A stretch of 55,796 nt of DNA from Phycisphaerales bacterium (GTDB lineage Bacteria > Planctomycetota > Phycisphaerae > Sedimentisphaerales > Anaerobacaceae), in contig PLLP01000007.1 of NCBI GenBank assembly GCA_003141315.1, forward strand, positions 1 through 55,796, given 5' to 3'. Positions 54,239 through 55,796 of this stretch are shown here, in pieces (the stretch's first letter is position 1; every line of letters begins with the position of its first letter). Both the position numbers and the translations under genes were made by a program. The notes under the pieces are model-generated. The model had not been told where the DNA came from. It did no database searches and was given only the letters and a program-made list of their open reading frames with translations.

Positions 54239-55501
54239 CTATTCATGTCTGAGCGCCTCAATCGGGTCTAACCTCGCTGCTTTTATCGCCGGGAACATCC
54301 CGAAACATATTCCAACTGTTCCCGCGAACACAAACGACAGGACTATCGCCCACGCGGGTATATAGGTTTTATCCAGCATCGGGTTCATACTTGCTATCGC
54401 TAAAGTAAGAAGTTTTCCCACTCCCACTCCGACAAGCCCGCCCACGAAACACAGTATTACCGATTCCACAAGAAACTGCGTAAGTATCGCGGACCTCTTT
54501 GCTCCTACCGCTTTTCGCAGCCCGATTTCCTTTGTCCTTTCCGATATCGATACCAGCATTATGTTCATAATTCCCACGCCGCCGACTAAAAGCGATATTC
54601 CCACTATGCCGCCGGCAACCAGCGTCACCACGAGCGCTATGTCGTTGAAGGTTTTGATTGCGCTCTTCAGCGACTCAACGCTAAATGTATCATCCTCGCC
54701 CGGCTGGATATTCCGCGCCCGGCGCAAAAAGAATTTCAATTCCGCTACCGCTTCTTCCGAAAGTTCTGTTGTCTTGCTTATCGCCATCACATCTATCCAG
54801 GGATCCTGCTGGAACTTTGACGCTATCTTGAATGGGACGATGATTTCGTATCGCTCCTGCCCGCCTCCGCCGCCAAAACCTATGTCCGGCTGTTTCTCAA
54901 GAACTCCGACAACACGAAAATTCCTGTATCCTATCCGGATAGATTCTCCCTCGCATTCCTTATCCAGCCCGAGCTTATCGCGAAGCTGCGGCTCTATCAG
55001 GCACACAGCACGGTCTTCGTCTATCGCTGATAGTTCACGACCAGCCGCTAAAGTCCTTTTTTGTATCTGGTGCCACGACGGCTCTACGCCGGTCACCTGC
55101 ACATTTTGAACGGATTTTTCTCCGTATTTGACCGTGTATTGTCCCGCATAACCAACACGTGAGAATTTTTCCACCGACGGGCAATGCTGAAGCATTCCAT
55201 CGAATTCTTCTTTCTTGAAACGGATTTGCCACCAGGGCATATTGCTCTTTGGGCCTGTATTAGGCCTGTTCGGCTGGACAAATATCGTATTGCTGCCGAA
55301 CGTTTCAACCTGACTGAGAATTTTTGCCTTAAGCCCCGTCAGCGACGCTATCACCGCCGTCACCGACGCAACTCCGATTACGATACCTATCGTCGTAAGT
55401 ATCGACCGCGTCTTGTTCGCCCATATCTGCCCGATAGCAAGATACATGCTCTGGTATATGAGCTGGATAAACATCATCGGGGCGAGGAGCAGTCTTTTCA
55501 T
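54239..55501 (-). CDS. MacB/FtsX-type ABC transporter permease
   Basis: 420 residues. N-terminal helix (about 30-52, [20 protein letters not shown]), a large periplasmic domain (about 55-285), and three C-terminal helices with [28 protein letters not shown] and [15 protein letters not shown]. Such permeases drive periplasmic substrates into a TolC duct. It overlaps the ATPase gene by four bases (ATGA) and abuts the TolC-like gene. The substrate is unknown. Confidence 0.93.
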   Translation of the reverse strand: MKRLLLAPMMFIQLIYQSMYLAIGQIWANKTRSILTTIGIVIGVASVTAVIASLTGLKAKILSQVETFGSNTIFVQPNRPNTGPKSNMPWWQIRFKKEEFDGMLQHCPSVEKFSRVGYAGQYTVKYGEKSVQNVQVTGVEPSWHQIQKRTLAAGRELSAIDEDRAVCLIEPQLRDKLGLDKECEGESIRIGYRNFRVVGVLEKQPDIGFGGGGGQERYEIIVPFKIASKFQQDPWIDVMAISKTTELSEEAVAELKFFLRRARNIQPGEDDTFSVESLKSAIKTFNDIALVVTLVAGGIVGISLLVGGVGIMNIMLVSISERTKEIGLRKAVGAKRSAILTQFLVESVILCFVGGLVGVGVGKLLTLAIASMNPMLDKTYIPAWAIVLSFVFAGTVGICFGMFPAIKAARLDPIEALRHE

Positions 55502-55796
55502 CTTGCCTCCCCGGTATTTCCACTTTGTCTTTGCCTGTGCAGATTATCTTTCTCCGTCGTCATATCGCTGCTGACGTGCCCATCCTGCATACGGATTATT
55601 CTTTTGGCGTGCTGCGCGACATCAGGCTCATGCGTCACCATTACTATCGTTTGTCCCTGCCTGTGGAGCTCGTCGAAAAGCTCCAGTATGGCATCGCTCG
55701 TCTTGCTGTCTAAATTTCCCGTCGGTTCGTCGGCAAGCAAAATGCTCGGATTGCATACCATCGCCCTTGCAATCGCGACCCGCTGTTTCTCTCCCC
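55498..55796 (-). CDS. ABC transporter ATPase, MacB/LolD type (N-terminus cut by window edge)
   Basis: The last 98 codons are present. They show the end of the signature ([16 protein letters not shown]), Walker [16 protein letters not shown] and the switch His in MVTHEP, with a tail rich in Gln/Arg. Walker A lies outside the window. It energises the permease that follows. Confidence 0.92.
   Translation of the reverse strand, partial: GEKQRVAIARAMVCNPSILLADEPTGNLDSKTSDAILELFDELHRQGQTIVMVTHEPDVAQHAKRIIRMQDGHVSSDMTTEKDNLHRQRQSGNTGEAR

Overview
This 55.8 kb window looks like a chromosomal segment of a Gram-negative, flagellated member of the Planctomycetota, most likely class Phycisphaerae. This placement is inferred from gene content, not from a search. 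Pointers are an RCC1-repeat protein ending in the paired EF-hand dockerin-like tail common in that group, a GH127 arabinofuranosidase, a TIGR03790-type protein, a serpin, lipoproteins of outer-membrane assembly (LptE-like, TPR/BamD-like), a beta-barrel protein and TolC. I see no rRNA, prophage structural gene, insertion sequence or CRISPR array. Most of the DNA is ordinary housekeeping and accessory chromosome. || Layout. 1-9.7 kb: a carbamoyltransferase cut by the left edge, a GH127 enzyme, a nitroreductase-like protein, a VanZ-like membrane protein, the RCC1/dockerin protein and L-arabinose isomerase. GH127 and AraA together suggest L-arabinose use. 9.7-17 kb (all minus): pepA, folE, a two-domain pterin synthase, an NDP-sugar epimerase, gmd, fcl and a TIGR03790 protein. 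17.2-26.5 kb (all minus): a compact flagellar operon read flgB-flgC-fliE-fliF-fliG-fliH-fliI-fliJ-motE-like-motA-motB-motB2. A divergent fliK (26.9-28.6 kb) faces it, and the spacer between them carries two back-to-back, consensus-perfect sigma-54 promoters. 28.6-32.1 kb (minus): a metal-uptake operon (small Cys/His protein, outer-membrane barrel, binding protein, permease) without its ATPase. 32.2-39.4 kb (plus): tRNA-Ala(CGC), a TPR protein, an LptE-like lipoprotein, ftsH, a DsbD-like reductase, nth and a LOG-family protein. 39.4-42.3 kb (minus): a small membrane protein, groEL, groES and a receiver-like protein. 42.6-46.5 kb (plus): a serpin with an extra N-terminal domain, an ORF overlapping lexA, lexA and ispG. 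46.5-49.4 kb (minus): a PIN/TRAM protein, a thioesterase and a solitary S24 self-cleaving repressor. 49.5-50.5 kb: two small genes below 60 codons, found by reading, plus a small membrane protein. 50.6-55.8 kb: an M2-like lipoprotein peptidase, tRNA-Ala(GGC), and a MacB-type efflux set (TolC-like, permease, ATPase cut by the right edge). || The best candidates for something undescribed are: the S24 repressor with an enlarged self-cleavage domain, facing a 52-residue Lys-rich peptide across three regularly spaced TTTCGCA boxes (48.4-49.7 kb); the neighbouring 53-residue Cys-rich peptide plus three-helix membrane protein behind a textbook sigma-70 promoter (49.9-50.5 kb); the paired sigma-54 promoters of the flagellar genes; and a short palindrome, TCCGCC-N3-GGCGGA, scattered through spacers and inside coding sequence in different reading frames.
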